A stretch of 64,000 nucleotides of DNA from Candidatus Thorarchaeota archaeon (GTDB lineage: Archaea > Asgardarchaeota > Thorarchaeia > Thorarchaeales > Thorarchaeaceae), in contig DXJO01000018.1 in assembly GCA_019057475.1 (NCBI GenBank), positions 1 to 64,000 of the forward strand, written 5' to 3'. Position 1 is the first letter of the stretch, and every line of letters begins with the position of its first letter. The notes beneath the pieces were generated by a model, which saw nothing but the letters and a program-made list of their open reading frames with translations, had not been told where the DNA came from and ran no database searches. Position numbers and translations under genes: made by a program. Of this stretch, positions 54,903 to 63,308 are shown piece by piece.

Positions 54903-55793
54903 GTGGCAAGAAAACTGGGTGTGGCTGGTCTTCAGTTGAAGAAAGACTTTAGCGACGCAGAGTCCAATATCATCAAATTCGAAACTATGACACGAACAGC
55001 AAAGGCGTCATATCCATGGGTGGATCTAATTTTCACTGGTGAACTATACCTTCAACAGTATGGAACCAAAGATTGGAAGGATTTCGCTGAGCCCATCCCA
55101 AATACTTTGACTGATCGACTATCGCGTCTTGCTAAGAGAACTCATTGCTGGTTGGTTCCTGGCTCCTTTCTCGAGCGAGACGGTTCGCGAATCTTCAATA
55201 CCTCGATTGCGTTCAATCCAGACGGGGAGATAGTAGTGAAGTACAGGAAGATTTTCCCATGGGCTCCACACGAAGATACGGATCAAGGTACCGAGTTCAT
55301 CACATTCGACATCCCCGGAATAGCAAGAGTAGGCATGACCATTTGCTACGATTTATGGTTCCCAGAGTTGTTCAGGACACTTGCATGGATGGGATCTGAA
55401 GTCATTCTGCAGCCGTCTGCGACATACACCCCTGATAGGGACGCCGAGTTGATTCTAACGCCAGCTCAGGCCATCATGCACCAATGCTATATTCTCAATG
55501 TGAACACAATCAGTCCTCACGGAGGAGGACGGTCGATGTTTGCAGATCCAGAAGGGTATGTTATCCAGAAGACTGGCACTCACGAGGAAATGATGATTGA
55601 GGTCATTGATATAGACAAGGTTGCATGGATCCGACAACATGGTTCCTTCGCACTCAACCCGGTTTGGAAGAGCTTCAGGGACTCGCCCTTGAACGGGAAA
55701 TTCCCGCCGTATGAGAATCTACAAGACGGCGAGATACTCAAGACACTCGGGGAAATGAAGCTTCAGAAGAGTATCAGAGATTGGGACGTTTAG
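54903..55793 (+). CDS. Nitrilase-superfamily amidase
   Basis: 296 aa with the Glu-Lys-Cys triad: Glu in FTGELY (about 47), Lys in KYRKIFPWAP (about 115), Cys in GMTICYDLWFPE (about 147). Carbon-nitrogen hydrolases cut amides or N-carbamoyl groups to release ammonia. The context with an aminotransferase and M20 hydrolase suggests breakdown of an amide- or ureido-containing amino compound (inference). 18 bp after the M28 gene with GGAGG in the gap. Confidence 0.85.
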   Translation: MARKLGVAGLQLKKDFSDAESNIIKFETMTRTAKASYPWVDLIFTGELYLQQYGTKDWKDFAEPIPNTLTDRLSRLAKRTHCWLVPGSFLERDGSRIFNTSIAFNPDGEIVVKYRKIFPWAPHEDTDQGTEFITFDIPGIARVGMTICYDLWFPELFRTLAWMGSEVILQPSATYTPDRDAELILTPAQAIMHQCYILNVNTISPHGGGRSMFADPEGYVIQKTGTHEEMMIEVIDIDKVAWIRQHGSFALNPVWKSFRDSPLNGKFPPYENLQDGEILKTLGEMKLQKSIRDWDV

Positions 55794-55811
55794 ACCCGGG
55801 AGACAGCTAAC

Positions 55812-57101
55812 ATGTCAGATAAGGGTGAAGTAGTTAAGGAGTGGATACGAGAGCATAGCGACTCGCTAATCACTCTGACTCAAGAACTAGTTCGCATCCC
55901 CAGCATCACCGGACACGAGTTTAATGTTCAGGAATACATCCTGAAGCGCTTAGATCGCCTAGGTCTCGAGCCATGGATGGTTCTGCCAGATGTCGATGTT
56001 TTAAGAAAGGACGCCGACTTCTTTGAAACATCGTCTTTCGTCAAGTATGGATACGAGAACCGACCCAACGTTGCCGGCATCCTTAAGGGGTCCGGCAATG
56101 GCCGGTCGATATGTCTTAGCGGGCACGTTGACGTTGTATCCCCAGAGCCCGTTGGCCAGTGGTCCTATGACCCTTGGTCTGGTGAAGTTGACGACGGGAT
56201 GATCTATGGTCGAGGGGCAGGCGATATGAAGGCAGGTATCGCCGCCATGATTATCGCATTGGAGGCAATCAGGAGGGCCGACGTCAAGCTAAAGGGCGAT
56301 GTTCATGTGGAAACGACAATTGAAGAAGAGGATGGTGGAGTAGGCGGCAATCTCTACATGAGACTGACGCAACCACGAACGGATGGTGCGATAAACCCCG
56401 AACCAACCAGCCTACAGATTGGCATGGCTAGTGCAGGAGTCATGTACTTTAGGGTAATTTCCTTCGGCGTCCCAGCCCATGCTGCCACTGCGCACTTTGG
56501 AGTCAACGCAATACACAAGATGCTTCCCCTCATTGAGGCGCTTCGAACTCTAAATGAAAGGAGACAACAGAGAATCTCCTATGCTTATGCCGAAGCTATG
56601 AGTCCTAGGATGAAAGGGCGAGTGACCACAATCAACATAGGAGTTGTTAGGGCGGGCGATTGGCCCTCAACAGTTCCAGGGACATGTGAGATAGAATGCA
56701 GAATAGGCTGGCCGCCCGGGGAAACCCGGGAGGAAGTGATGAGTGAAGTTGAAGAGTGCATAACAAACGCATATCAGAATGACTCATGGCTCCGCGACCA
56801 TCCTCCCAAGGTGGAGTGGTTCGGATGGCGGGCAAGGCCCCACGAGCAAGACGTCCAAGATCCGTTTGTCCTTTGCATAAGAAACCAAATTGCAAAGGCG
56901 ACTAAGAAAAGCCCAGTCCTGTACGGAGGTTCAGCAGGCCTTGATACGCGATTTTTCGTGAACCATGGCACTCCGGCTGTGACATTCGGACCTGCCGCGC
57001 AAAGAATTCATTCGTTTGATGAATGCGTGAGCATTGAGTCAATTGTGACGACAGCTGAAGTGATAGCTGCAACGATAATGGACTGGTGTGGTGTGGCCTA
57101 A
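55812..57101 (+). CDS. M20-family metallohydrolase (ArgE/DapE-like)
   Basis: 429 aa. Two-metal site: SGHVDVV (about 104), RGAGDMKAG (about 137), TIEEEDGGVGG (about 172-176), then NPEPTS (about 197) and a final IHSFDE His (about 405). The inserted dimerisation domain is at about 205-320. Family members deacylate amino acids or cut dipeptides and N-carbamoyl amino acids. Last gene of the operon; the convergent M28 paralogue is 50 bp on. Confidence 0.85.
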   Translation: MSDKGEVVKEWIREHSDSLITLTQELVRIPSITGHEFNVQEYILKRLDRLGLEPWMVLPDVDVLRKDADFFETSSFVKYGYENRPNVAGILKGSGNGRSICLSGHVDVVSPEPVGQWSYDPWSGEVDDGMIYGRGAGDMKAGIAAMIIALEAIRRADVKLKGDVHVETTIEEEDGGVGGNLYMRLTQPRTDGAINPEPTSLQIGMASAGVMYFRVISFGVPAHAATAHFGVNAIHKMLPLIEALRTLNERRQQRISYAYAEAMSPRMKGRVTTINIGVVRAGDWPSTVPGTCEIECRIGWPPGETREEVMSEVEECITNAYQNDSWLRDHPPKVEWFGWRARPHEQDVQDPFVLCIRNQIAKATKKSPVLYGGSAGLDTRFFVNHGTPAVTFGPAAQRIHSFDECVSIESIVTTAEVIAATIMDWCGVA

Positions 57102-57152
57102 TTTCGCTAATCGCAGAAACACCTGTTCCTGGAAACTGCAGACTTTTCGCTC

Positions 57153-58928
57153 TTACATTCCAACTATCTTCGACATGCCTTTGGAGATTCCACTGAGGAG
57201 GTCCGAAAGGTTGGATAGTTCCTTCTCTATCTGTTGGAACACTCTGGATCTTTCTTGTTCCAGCTTCGCAAGGGGCTCATGAATCCTAATCCAGTTGTAG
57301 GGATTCTCCTTCTGCACTTCAAGTTTGGCGACAGAGTGATGCCCTATGTTCGCAATTGGCATGCCACGCAGAGCGCTAATTGCTCGGCTTAGGTCAACAT
57401 AATCGGCAATCATTTCCAAGCGAGAAAGATAGTCTACATCGTCAGGAGCCTTTTGCCGCCAGATCCAACCGATTGTTCTGTTAAGCGAGTTTGCAGTGGA
57501 AAGCAGGAACTCATTGATTGCCGCAATTCCGTTTGAGTCACTTTTCTCACTCACATCCTTTAGGGATTTCAAGAACTTCTGTTTCATTCCCGCAATCCGG
57601 TCCAGCTTCTTTAGGAGTGGTGCTAAGTCAAATGGACTATCCGTTCTTCTGCTATGTTCAAACAGAATTCCACGGAATCGCTCCAGAAGCGGGAAGATGT
57701 CAATTGGCAGCAAATCTGCGTTTGCTAGGCTGAGCAATGCCTTCCTAATGAACTCAGCAAAGAAGTGGACTGCTTGATAGTCCAAGTTCTCAGGACTGTC
57801 CTCTTGCGTGTGATACAACGGACTCGGGAATGACACACCGTACACTGAAGGGACACCGGAGATTTCAAAGAACCAGTGGTCACTACCATACGCTGGGGGA
57901 TCGTAGTAGTCTACTCGCGAAGCAATCTTTGAGCCGACTTTCAGATTCCTAACAAAATCAAGGAGTCCAGTCGTAGCAGCAATGTAGTTCTTAGCAGGAG
58001 TTGGATAGCCCACTGAATCCAACGATAAGAAGGAAGCGGCTTTCTTAACTATATCTTGGTTTTCCCTGACGAATGCTTTTGACCCGTTGCACCAGTAGTA
58101 GAAGTCCATAGAGCCGCTCTCCTCAGCCCCAAAGAATAGGAACCTAACCGTTCTCTTGAGCTCTCCTTCGTTTTGCCTATACTCATGAAGGAGCCTTGCG
58201 GTTTCGAGAACTATCGCCGCAGAAGCTGAATTGTCAGCGGCTCCTTGGAACCATGCGTCATAGTGGGCACCAATCAGAATCTCGTGGTCTGATGAGCCGT
58301 TGCCCGCCACTGTGACCATAAGATTGCGCGACCGTGCTTTCGCGGACCAGTCAACCTCTGTACGCAACTCAACGACAACATCATCCGACTCCAAAAGGTC
58401 GAAGAGAAACTCGCCATCTTCCTTGGATATGTTAATCATTGGTATCTTCAGAAGACTGCCTGAAGATATGACAACAACCTTGTGCAGATTGCCGTCATCA
58501 GGAGAGGAAACAATCAAGCCTTTGGCATCCTGATCTAAGGCATGGAAGTAGGCTCTCATCGGTCCAAGGTAAAGCTCTGTTCCCCACCTAACTAGACCAA
58601 TCGTGTCGCTATCTTTCTCTAGGATTCCGGAGTTGATTTGGTGAAAGGGCGCAAGTCGTCCCTTTATTTCTGCACCTTGTGAGTGGGGGAACACAACTGC
58701 CTTGATGTCCTTGCGAACCGGCTTGATGACCTTGAGTTGGCAATGTGTAGGTTGCCACCGATGAACCTCGAACTTACTCTCCTTGATTTTGGTGATTCCG
58801 AAGCTGGCAAGTCGGCTTTTGATGTATTCCGCAGCCTTCGCTTCACTCTCGGTCCCTGCAATCTTGTTTCCTATGGCACTAAGACCTTCAACGGTTTTCC
58901 TAATTTCGTCGATAGACGTCGGTTCCAA
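57153..58928 (-). CDS. M28-family zinc peptidase, paralogue
   Basis: 591 aa from the TTG at 58928, five bases after GGAGGA, which gives an N-terminus like the 53112 gene (about 50% identical by eye along the length). Same ligands: GAHYD, AADNSASAA, GAEESG, SLDSVG, GSDHWFF. No signal peptide. Two copies flanking one operon suggest recent duplication with different substrates or regulation. The promoter faces the 59.03-kb control element. Confidence 0.82.
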   Translation of the reverse strand: MEPTSIDEIRKTVEGLSAIGNKIAGTESEAKAAEYIKSRLASFGITKIKESKFEVHRWQPTHCQLKVIKPVRKDIKAVVFPHSQGAEIKGRLAPFHQINSGILEKDSDTIGLVRWGTELYLGPMRAYFHALDQDAKGLIVSSPDDGNLHKVVVISSGSLLKIPMINISKEDGEFLFDLLESDDVVVELRTEVDWSAKARSRNLMVTVAGNGSSDHEILIGAHYDAWFQGAADNSASAAIVLETARLLHEYRQNEGELKRTVRFLFFGAEESGSMDFYYWCNGSKAFVRENQDIVKKAASFLSLDSVGYPTPAKNYIAATTGLLDFVRNLKVGSKIASRVDYYDPPAYGSDHWFFEISGVPSVYGVSFPSPLYHTQEDSPENLDYQAVHFFAEFIRKALLSLANADLLPIDIFPLLERFRGILFEHSRRTDSPFDLAPLLKKLDRIAGMKQKFLKSLKDVSEKSDSNGIAAINEFLLSTANSLNRTIGWIWRQKAPDDVDYLSRLEMIADYVDLSRAISALRGMPIANIGHHSVAKLEVQKENPYNWIRIHEPLAKLEQERSRVFQQIEKELSNLSDLLSGISKGMSKIVGM

Positions 58929-59030
58929 AGGTTCTCCTCCTCGCTCGTGGCGAGTCCAACTAGTGATGCGAGCTCTTCCAAAGCTAAACAGCATGGGATC
59001 TCACATGACACTTCACGATTAGCGCACTAT

Positions 59031-59140
59031 GCTGTACTACATGCTTATGAACAACGATATGAAATATGCTAACATCCGTGTTCATGATTGTACAAGAGCG
59101 TACGCTTCAAGTTGTTCAAGTCTGTTCAAGAGTGTTAGGT
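59031..59140. promoter_or_regulatory. Control element, copy 2, plus tandem half-sites
   Basis: 59031-59100 matches the reverse of 51655-51725. Just downstream, TTCAAG starts at 59106, 59115 and 59125, 9 and 10 bp apart, followed by GTTAG. It separates the M28 gene (minus) from the corrinoid-protein gene (plus), so it can serve both. Confidence 0.7.
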
Positions 59141-59200
59141 TTCTTTTTCTACATGTTCACATCATCGTGACCATTGATGCGATTCTGTGAGTAGACACGT

Positions 59201-59848
59201 ATGAATGACTCCGTCAATAAGCTAAAGGAAGCTGTTATCAAAGGTGACTACAAAAACACCCCTGACCTCGCCAGAGAAGCTCTCGAGGCAGGTGTATCCC
59301 CTATTGAGGTTCTTAAGAAAGGGATTACAGACGCGGCTACGATTGTAGGGGATCAGTTTGAGCGGATGGAGATATACCTCCCGGAGCTGATGATGTCAGG
59401 AAAAGCAATGATGGCAGGCATTGATGTCATTCTACCCAGGATTTCGTCTAGCGATGATGTAATCAAGGGCAGGGTCGTTGTTGGAACTGCGCTAGGAGAT
59501 GTACACGAGATTGGCAAGAACATTCTCAAGGTTCTGCTAATCGCTAGTGGTTTCGAGGTAAGCGACCTGGGAGTGAATGTTCCCACTTCCAAGTTTATTC
59601 AGGAAGCAGAGAGAATCAACGCAGACATAATTGCAATATCTGCCCTGATGACTTCCACACTGGGAGGACAGAAAGATGTCATCGATTATCTGCGAGAAAC
59701 AGGGAAACGTGACAAATACATCATAATGGTGGGTGGAGGTCCGACCAACAAGCAGTGGGCAGACACGATAGGTGCCGATGGCTTTGCAGAATCAGCTCCT
59801 GATGCAGTCAGGGAGGCAATTAGGTTGATCGAAGAACGGAGGGGATAG
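59201..59848 (+). CDS. Methyltransferase corrinoid protein (MtmC/MtbC/MttC type)
   Basis: 215 aa: helical N-terminal cap (about 1-85, GDYKNTPDLAREALEAG) and a B12-binding domain with the D-x-H-x-x-G signature in GDVHEIGKN (about 101), SDLGVNVP and VGGGP (about 176). It carries the methyl group on cobalt between substrate methyltransferase and a methyl acceptor. Followed two bases later by the MtmB homologue, the expected partner. A methyl-corrinoid:acceptor methyltransferase and a RamA-type activator are not in the window. Confidence 0.88.
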   Translation: MNDSVNKLKEAVIKGDYKNTPDLAREALEAGVSPIEVLKKGITDAATIVGDQFERMEIYLPELMMSGKAMMAGIDVILPRISSSDDVIKGRVVVGTALGDVHEIGKNILKVLLIASGFEVSDLGVNVPTSKFIQEAERINADIIAISALMTSTLGGQKDVIDYLRETGKRDKYIIMVGGGPTNKQWADTIGADGFAESAPDAVREAIRLIEERRG

Positions 59849-59850
59849 AT

Positions 59851-61230
59851 ATGCTGCCTGTCATAGAGATAACAAAGCGGTGTCTTGAAGGAACACCATG
59901 CCTTGAGAGTGACTTTGACCTAGAGATTTTCGCACCTAGAGTCAGAGAGCTTGTCAAGGAATATGGCATAGCATATGACACTGATGTCATTGTGCCCTCA
60001 GACAACGGATTGGCGGACTCGGTGTTCAAGGCTGCCGTGGAATTGGTTGTTGATGTGGGGATGTTCTGCAAGGATACAGAGCGGATTGTCAAGTTTGAAG
60101 AGCAGGAGGTCCGGAAAGCAATCAAGACCGCTCAACGAGAAACCACCTTCGGTGAAGGCGAGGAACGGAGAACACTGCGCTCACGAACTCCAGAATCCAA
60201 GGACCACCCGTGGATATTCGCGGGAGCAGGAGGGGTGACAGTATCAAATGAAAACATCTTCATGCGACTTGTTGAAAACTATGCCAGAATGATACCGAAA
60301 GCCAATGCCATCACAACACCCTGTCTGCTTGAGGTGGATGGAATGAGCATTCGGGCGCGTTCGCCTCTTGAGATTGTGGGTTCAATTCGAACTGTGATGC
60401 TTGGCCGCGAAGCATTGCGAAGGGCGGAACGGCCAGGACTTCCCATTATGAATGGAATAAGCACTGCTGAATCGGCAGTTGCTCTTATCTCCGGATTGCA
60501 TCCTGATTTTGGGCTCAGAAAGTCAGACGGGTATATGATCTCCCTGTTAGCTGAGCTGAAGACAGACTTTGACCTGCTTAATCGTGCTGCACTGCTTCAA
60601 TCCATTGATGTCCCAATAGCCGGGATCTACGGGCCCATATTCGGTGGTTTCGCAGGTGGGGCTGAAGGGACTGCAATAGCATCGGTCGCGTTTCACATCC
60701 TAGCCATGCTCGCATATCGTGCTTCTTGGACCCTTTGTTTCCCCATCCATATCAAACACATTTCAAGCTCATCTCCTGAACTCATCTGGACCGCTAGTGT
60801 GTACTCACAAGCGGTTTCCAGAAACACTGAACTACCTGCGTTGTACTACCCCTACACCGCCGCAGGACCATGCACGGACATGGTTCTTCGGGAATTTGCC
60901 GCCCAGTTCATTGCGGCCATATCTTCAGGAGTTTCAATAGAAACAGGAGGCGTGGCGAAAGGAAAGTATTTCGACTATCTCACGCCGATTGAACCAATGT
61001 TCGGTTCAGAGGTTGCGTACGCAGCAGCAGGTCTAAAACGATCTGATGCAGATGATATGGTCAAAGAGCTACTATCCAGGTTCATAGAAAAAATCCCGAA
61101 CCCGCCGAAAGGGAGCAGGTTTCAAGAGTGCTGTGACCAGACAACAGGTAAGCCTTCAAAGAAGTGTTTCAGCATATACAAGAAGGTGAGGGATGAGGTC
61201 TCGGACCTCGGAATCGAGTTCTCCAGCTAG
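59851..61230 (+). CDS. MtmB-like methylamine methyltransferase lacking pyrrolysine
   Basis: 459 aa, the same length as MtmB (458). Matching blocks: opening helix after SDFDLEIFAPRVRELVKEYG, IVKFEEQEVRKAI, IFGGFAGGAEGTAIASVAFH, YYPYTAAGPCTDM, FQECCDQTTG, IYKKVRDEVSDLGIEF. MtmB from methanogens carries one pyrrolysine from an in-frame TAG; here the frame has only sense codons to the normal TAG at 61228. So the active-site amine chemistry must differ, as in non-Pyl MttB homologues (MtgB and others) that demethylate betaines. Substrate unknown. Good GGAGG-like site before ATG. Confidence 0.8.
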   Translation: MLPVIEITKRCLEGTPCLESDFDLEIFAPRVRELVKEYGIAYDTDVIVPSDNGLADSVFKAAVELVVDVGMFCKDTERIVKFEEQEVRKAIKTAQRETTFGEGEERRTLRSRTPESKDHPWIFAGAGGVTVSNENIFMRLVENYARMIPKANAITTPCLLEVDGMSIRARSPLEIVGSIRTVMLGREALRRAERPGLPIMNGISTAESAVALISGLHPDFGLRKSDGYMISLLAELKTDFDLLNRAALLQSIDVPIAGIYGPIFGGFAGGAEGTAIASVAFHILAMLAYRASWTLCFPIHIKHISSSSPELIWTASVYSQAVSRNTELPALYYPYTAAGPCTDMVLREFAAQFIAAISSGVSIETGGVAKGKYFDYLTPIEPMFGSEVAYAAAGLKRSDADDMVKELLSRFIEKIPNPPKGSRFQECCDQTTGKPSKKCFSIYKKVRDEVSDLGIEFSS

Positions 61231-61270
61231 CTACTATGAATTTCTTGACATGCACCGTGTAGACAGAGAT

Positions 61271-62413
61271 TTAATGAGAATGGCCTCGACCCGCTCCGTG
61301 CTGCTCACCGAAGTACAGAACAGCTGTGGCTTCGCCTTCTTCTCGGCTCATCTCCTCTATTCCGTCAAGACTTAGGAGACTCCGTATTAGCTTAATCGCG
61401 AGATCCTTTGTGACTGGGGTTCTAGATCTCACCTGAACCCGAACAAGGTCTCCATCCGCCGTGACATTGCATTTCTCAAGCAGCCCCGAAGATGTGACGT
61501 TCAGAGCTGACCTCCTGACCCGATCCAGAATAGTCATAGATACATCAGAACCAACCACATCTGGCTGAGGGCCAAAGTCCTTTATGCTAACTAGAGTTCT
61601 CTCTCCGATGGCATCATTGATTGTGTGAGTGGCCAACCACTCCAAGAGCGGCGGACAGAGAGTGGCACGTCCACTCTGACCGGCTTGCATGAGGAACCTC
61701 TCACGTCGGCTTTTCCAGGCTTCGAAGATTCTCCTGTCGCGGTTTCCTTTTAGAAACCGAAACTCGCGATCATCGACCCACCTTAAACTAACCTTATTCT
61801 CAGCAATAACTTCAACATCGACGGTATAGCCTGCTTCATCCCAACTTGCTAGGAGCAGGAGTAGAAGGGTTTCAGGCTGATTTCGCATCATCTTGATGGT
61901 AGCCATAACCGTTCTGCGATCCGAATAATCTTCAACAGACCTGAGAACTCCCATCGTTTCTAGCAACTGCACGTGGAGTACAAATGCCTCGTATGTATTT
62001 TCCCAAATTTCCTGAGGGACAGTGCCGAGTCTGCGCAGTAGCTTTGTCTGTTGAGTGCCAAGCTTGTCAATTCGATCCTTAAATTCGCTGGCTGAGAACC
62101 TTGTCTGTCCGAAATCTGACAGTGCATCAAAGAATGCCGACGCAGCAAGGCCCATGTCCGCAGCATCAACTAAGGAGGCCAAGAGCTTTGAGATAGCCTT
62201 GAATTCACAATCATCACAATCTGGTTGGTTTCGTCGAATGCTGTAATAGCCGATTGCTTCCTCAATGACTTCGTTAATGCGCCCAGTTTCGCCGCTTAGG
62301 GATTTTAGCAGATCTCTAGTTTGCGCTGACACAGTTGTATGGATGTGAACGCGAGGACCACCTTTCACATAACCACGAGGTGCTTCGTCCTGTGTGTTTG
62401 AAGTTTTTTTCAT
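61271..62413 (-). CDS. Transcription regulator with RHH-like N-terminus
   Basis: 380 aa from the ATG at 62413. Residues about 20-60 (RVHIHTTVSAQTRDLLKSL, GRINEVIEEAIGYYS) read as strand-helix-helix of an RHH. A CDDC pair follows at about 68. The rest is a helical and alpha/beta domain I cannot name (FLKGNRDRRIFEAWKSRRERF), ending in a His-rich tail (GAGRGHSH). The promoter region carries TGAACA (on the start codon), TGTTCA (62433) and TGAACA (62464), so it probably controls itself and the regulon around it (inference). Confidence 0.65.
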   Translation of the reverse strand: MKKTSNTQDEAPRGYVKGGPRVHIHTTVSAQTRDLLKSLSGETGRINEVIEEAIGYYSIRRNQPDCDDCEFKAISKLLASLVDAADMGLAASAFFDALSDFGQTRFSASEFKDRIDKLGTQQTKLLRRLGTVPQEIWENTYEAFVLHVQLLETMGVLRSVEDYSDRRTVMATIKMMRNQPETLLLLLLASWDEAGYTVDVEVIAENKVSLRWVDDREFRFLKGNRDRRIFEAWKSRRERFLMQAGQSGRATLCPPLLEWLATHTINDAIGERTLVSIKDFGPQPDVVGSDVSMTILDRVRRSALNVTSSGLLEKCNVTADGDLVRVQVRSRTPVTKDLAIKLIRSLLSLDGIEEMSREEGEATAVLYFGEQHGAGRGHSH

Positions 62414-62470
62414 GAACACACTCACCGATTCATGTTCAAGATGGCTCCTCTTAATGTGGCATGTGAACAT
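62411..62470 (-). promoter_or_regulatory. Operator candidate of the regulator gene
   Basis: TGAACA at 62413, TGTTCA at 62433 and TGAACA at 62464; the first overlaps the start codon. Same half-site as the elements at 50.6, 51.7 and 59.1 kb. Confidence 0.5.
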
Positions 62471-62547
62471 AAGAGTTCCGTAGAAGTGCCAAGACTGACT
62501 AGAAACGCCAAACGCCAGAGAATAATGCCAAATTCATATCATTCCCA

Positions 62548-63303
62548 TCAATGGGAAGTAAAGCCTCCATCTACTACGACCACGGCTCCGGTCATAAATG
62601 TCGATTCATCGCAAGCCAAGAAAAGCGCTGCTTGAGCAACTTCTTCAGGTGTTCCAAATCGTCCCATAGGATATGATTTCGTTCGCTCGTCGCGGACTAG
62701 CTCTGCATTGCCCTGCTTCTCCAGTACCCTGCGTAGCATTGGAGTTTCTATTGCTCCAGGACAGATGCAGTTTACACGGATATTGTCTGTAGCCAGTTCG
62801 ACAGCCAAGGTCTTTGTCATCGCAATGACTCCGCCTTTTGAAGCCGAGTAGGCGGGAGAGAAAGAACCCACTAAACCCGCGACGGAGGCATTGTTAATGA
62901 TGACCCCACCGCCATTCTTGATCATCTCTGGAATAGTATACTTGCAGCAGAGAAACACAGATTTGAGATTGACATTGATTGATCTATCCCATTCCTCCTC
63001 TGTTGTATCTTTCAGATTCTTGACAACTTCAACACCTGCATTGTTGAACAGCACATCGATTCTGCCAAATGCTAGTGCCTTTTCGACTAGTTTCTTGACT
63101 TCACTCTTTTCAGATACGTCAGTCTTAACAAAGACCGCCTCTCTTCCTGTTTGTCTAATCGCTTCAATAACCTCAAGCCCCTTTTCTTGATCAATGTCAG
63201 CTCCCACAATCCTTGCACCCTCTTGAGCAAAGAGCAATGCTGCGGCCCTTCCGATGCCAGAACTGATTCCAGTTATCAAAGCCACTTTCTCTTCTAGCTT
63301 CAT
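62548..63303 (-). CDS. Short-chain dehydrogenase/reductase
   Basis: 251 aa from the ATG at 63303. NAD(P)-binding TGISSGIG (about 10-17), D after GARIVGAD (NAD preference), NNAGVEV (about 90), the catalytic Ser-Tyr-Lys in ASVAGLVGSFSPAYSASKG. C-terminal FMTGAVVVVDGG is typical of the 3-oxoacyl-reductase/gluconate-dehydrogenase group. Substrate unknown. Follows the deacetylase gene closely. Confidence 0.9.
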   Translation of the reverse strand: MKLEEKVALITGISSGIGRAAALLFAQEGARIVGADIDQEKGLEVIEAIRQTGREAVFVKTDVSEKSEVKKLVEKALAFGRIDVLFNNAGVEVVKNLKDTTEEEWDRSINVNLKSVFLCCKYTIPEMIKNGGGVIINNASVAGLVGSFSPAYSASKGGVIAMTKTLAVELATDNIRVNCICPGAIETPMLRRVLEKQGNAELVRDERTKSYPMGRFGTPEEVAQAALFLACDESTFMTGAVVVVDGGFTSH

Positions 63304-63308
63304 CGTAT

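Noticed and set aside
59851-61230. Pyrrolysine (in-frame TAG) in the MtmB homologue
   Set aside because: The frame has no internal TAG; the only TAG is the normal stop at 61228-61230.
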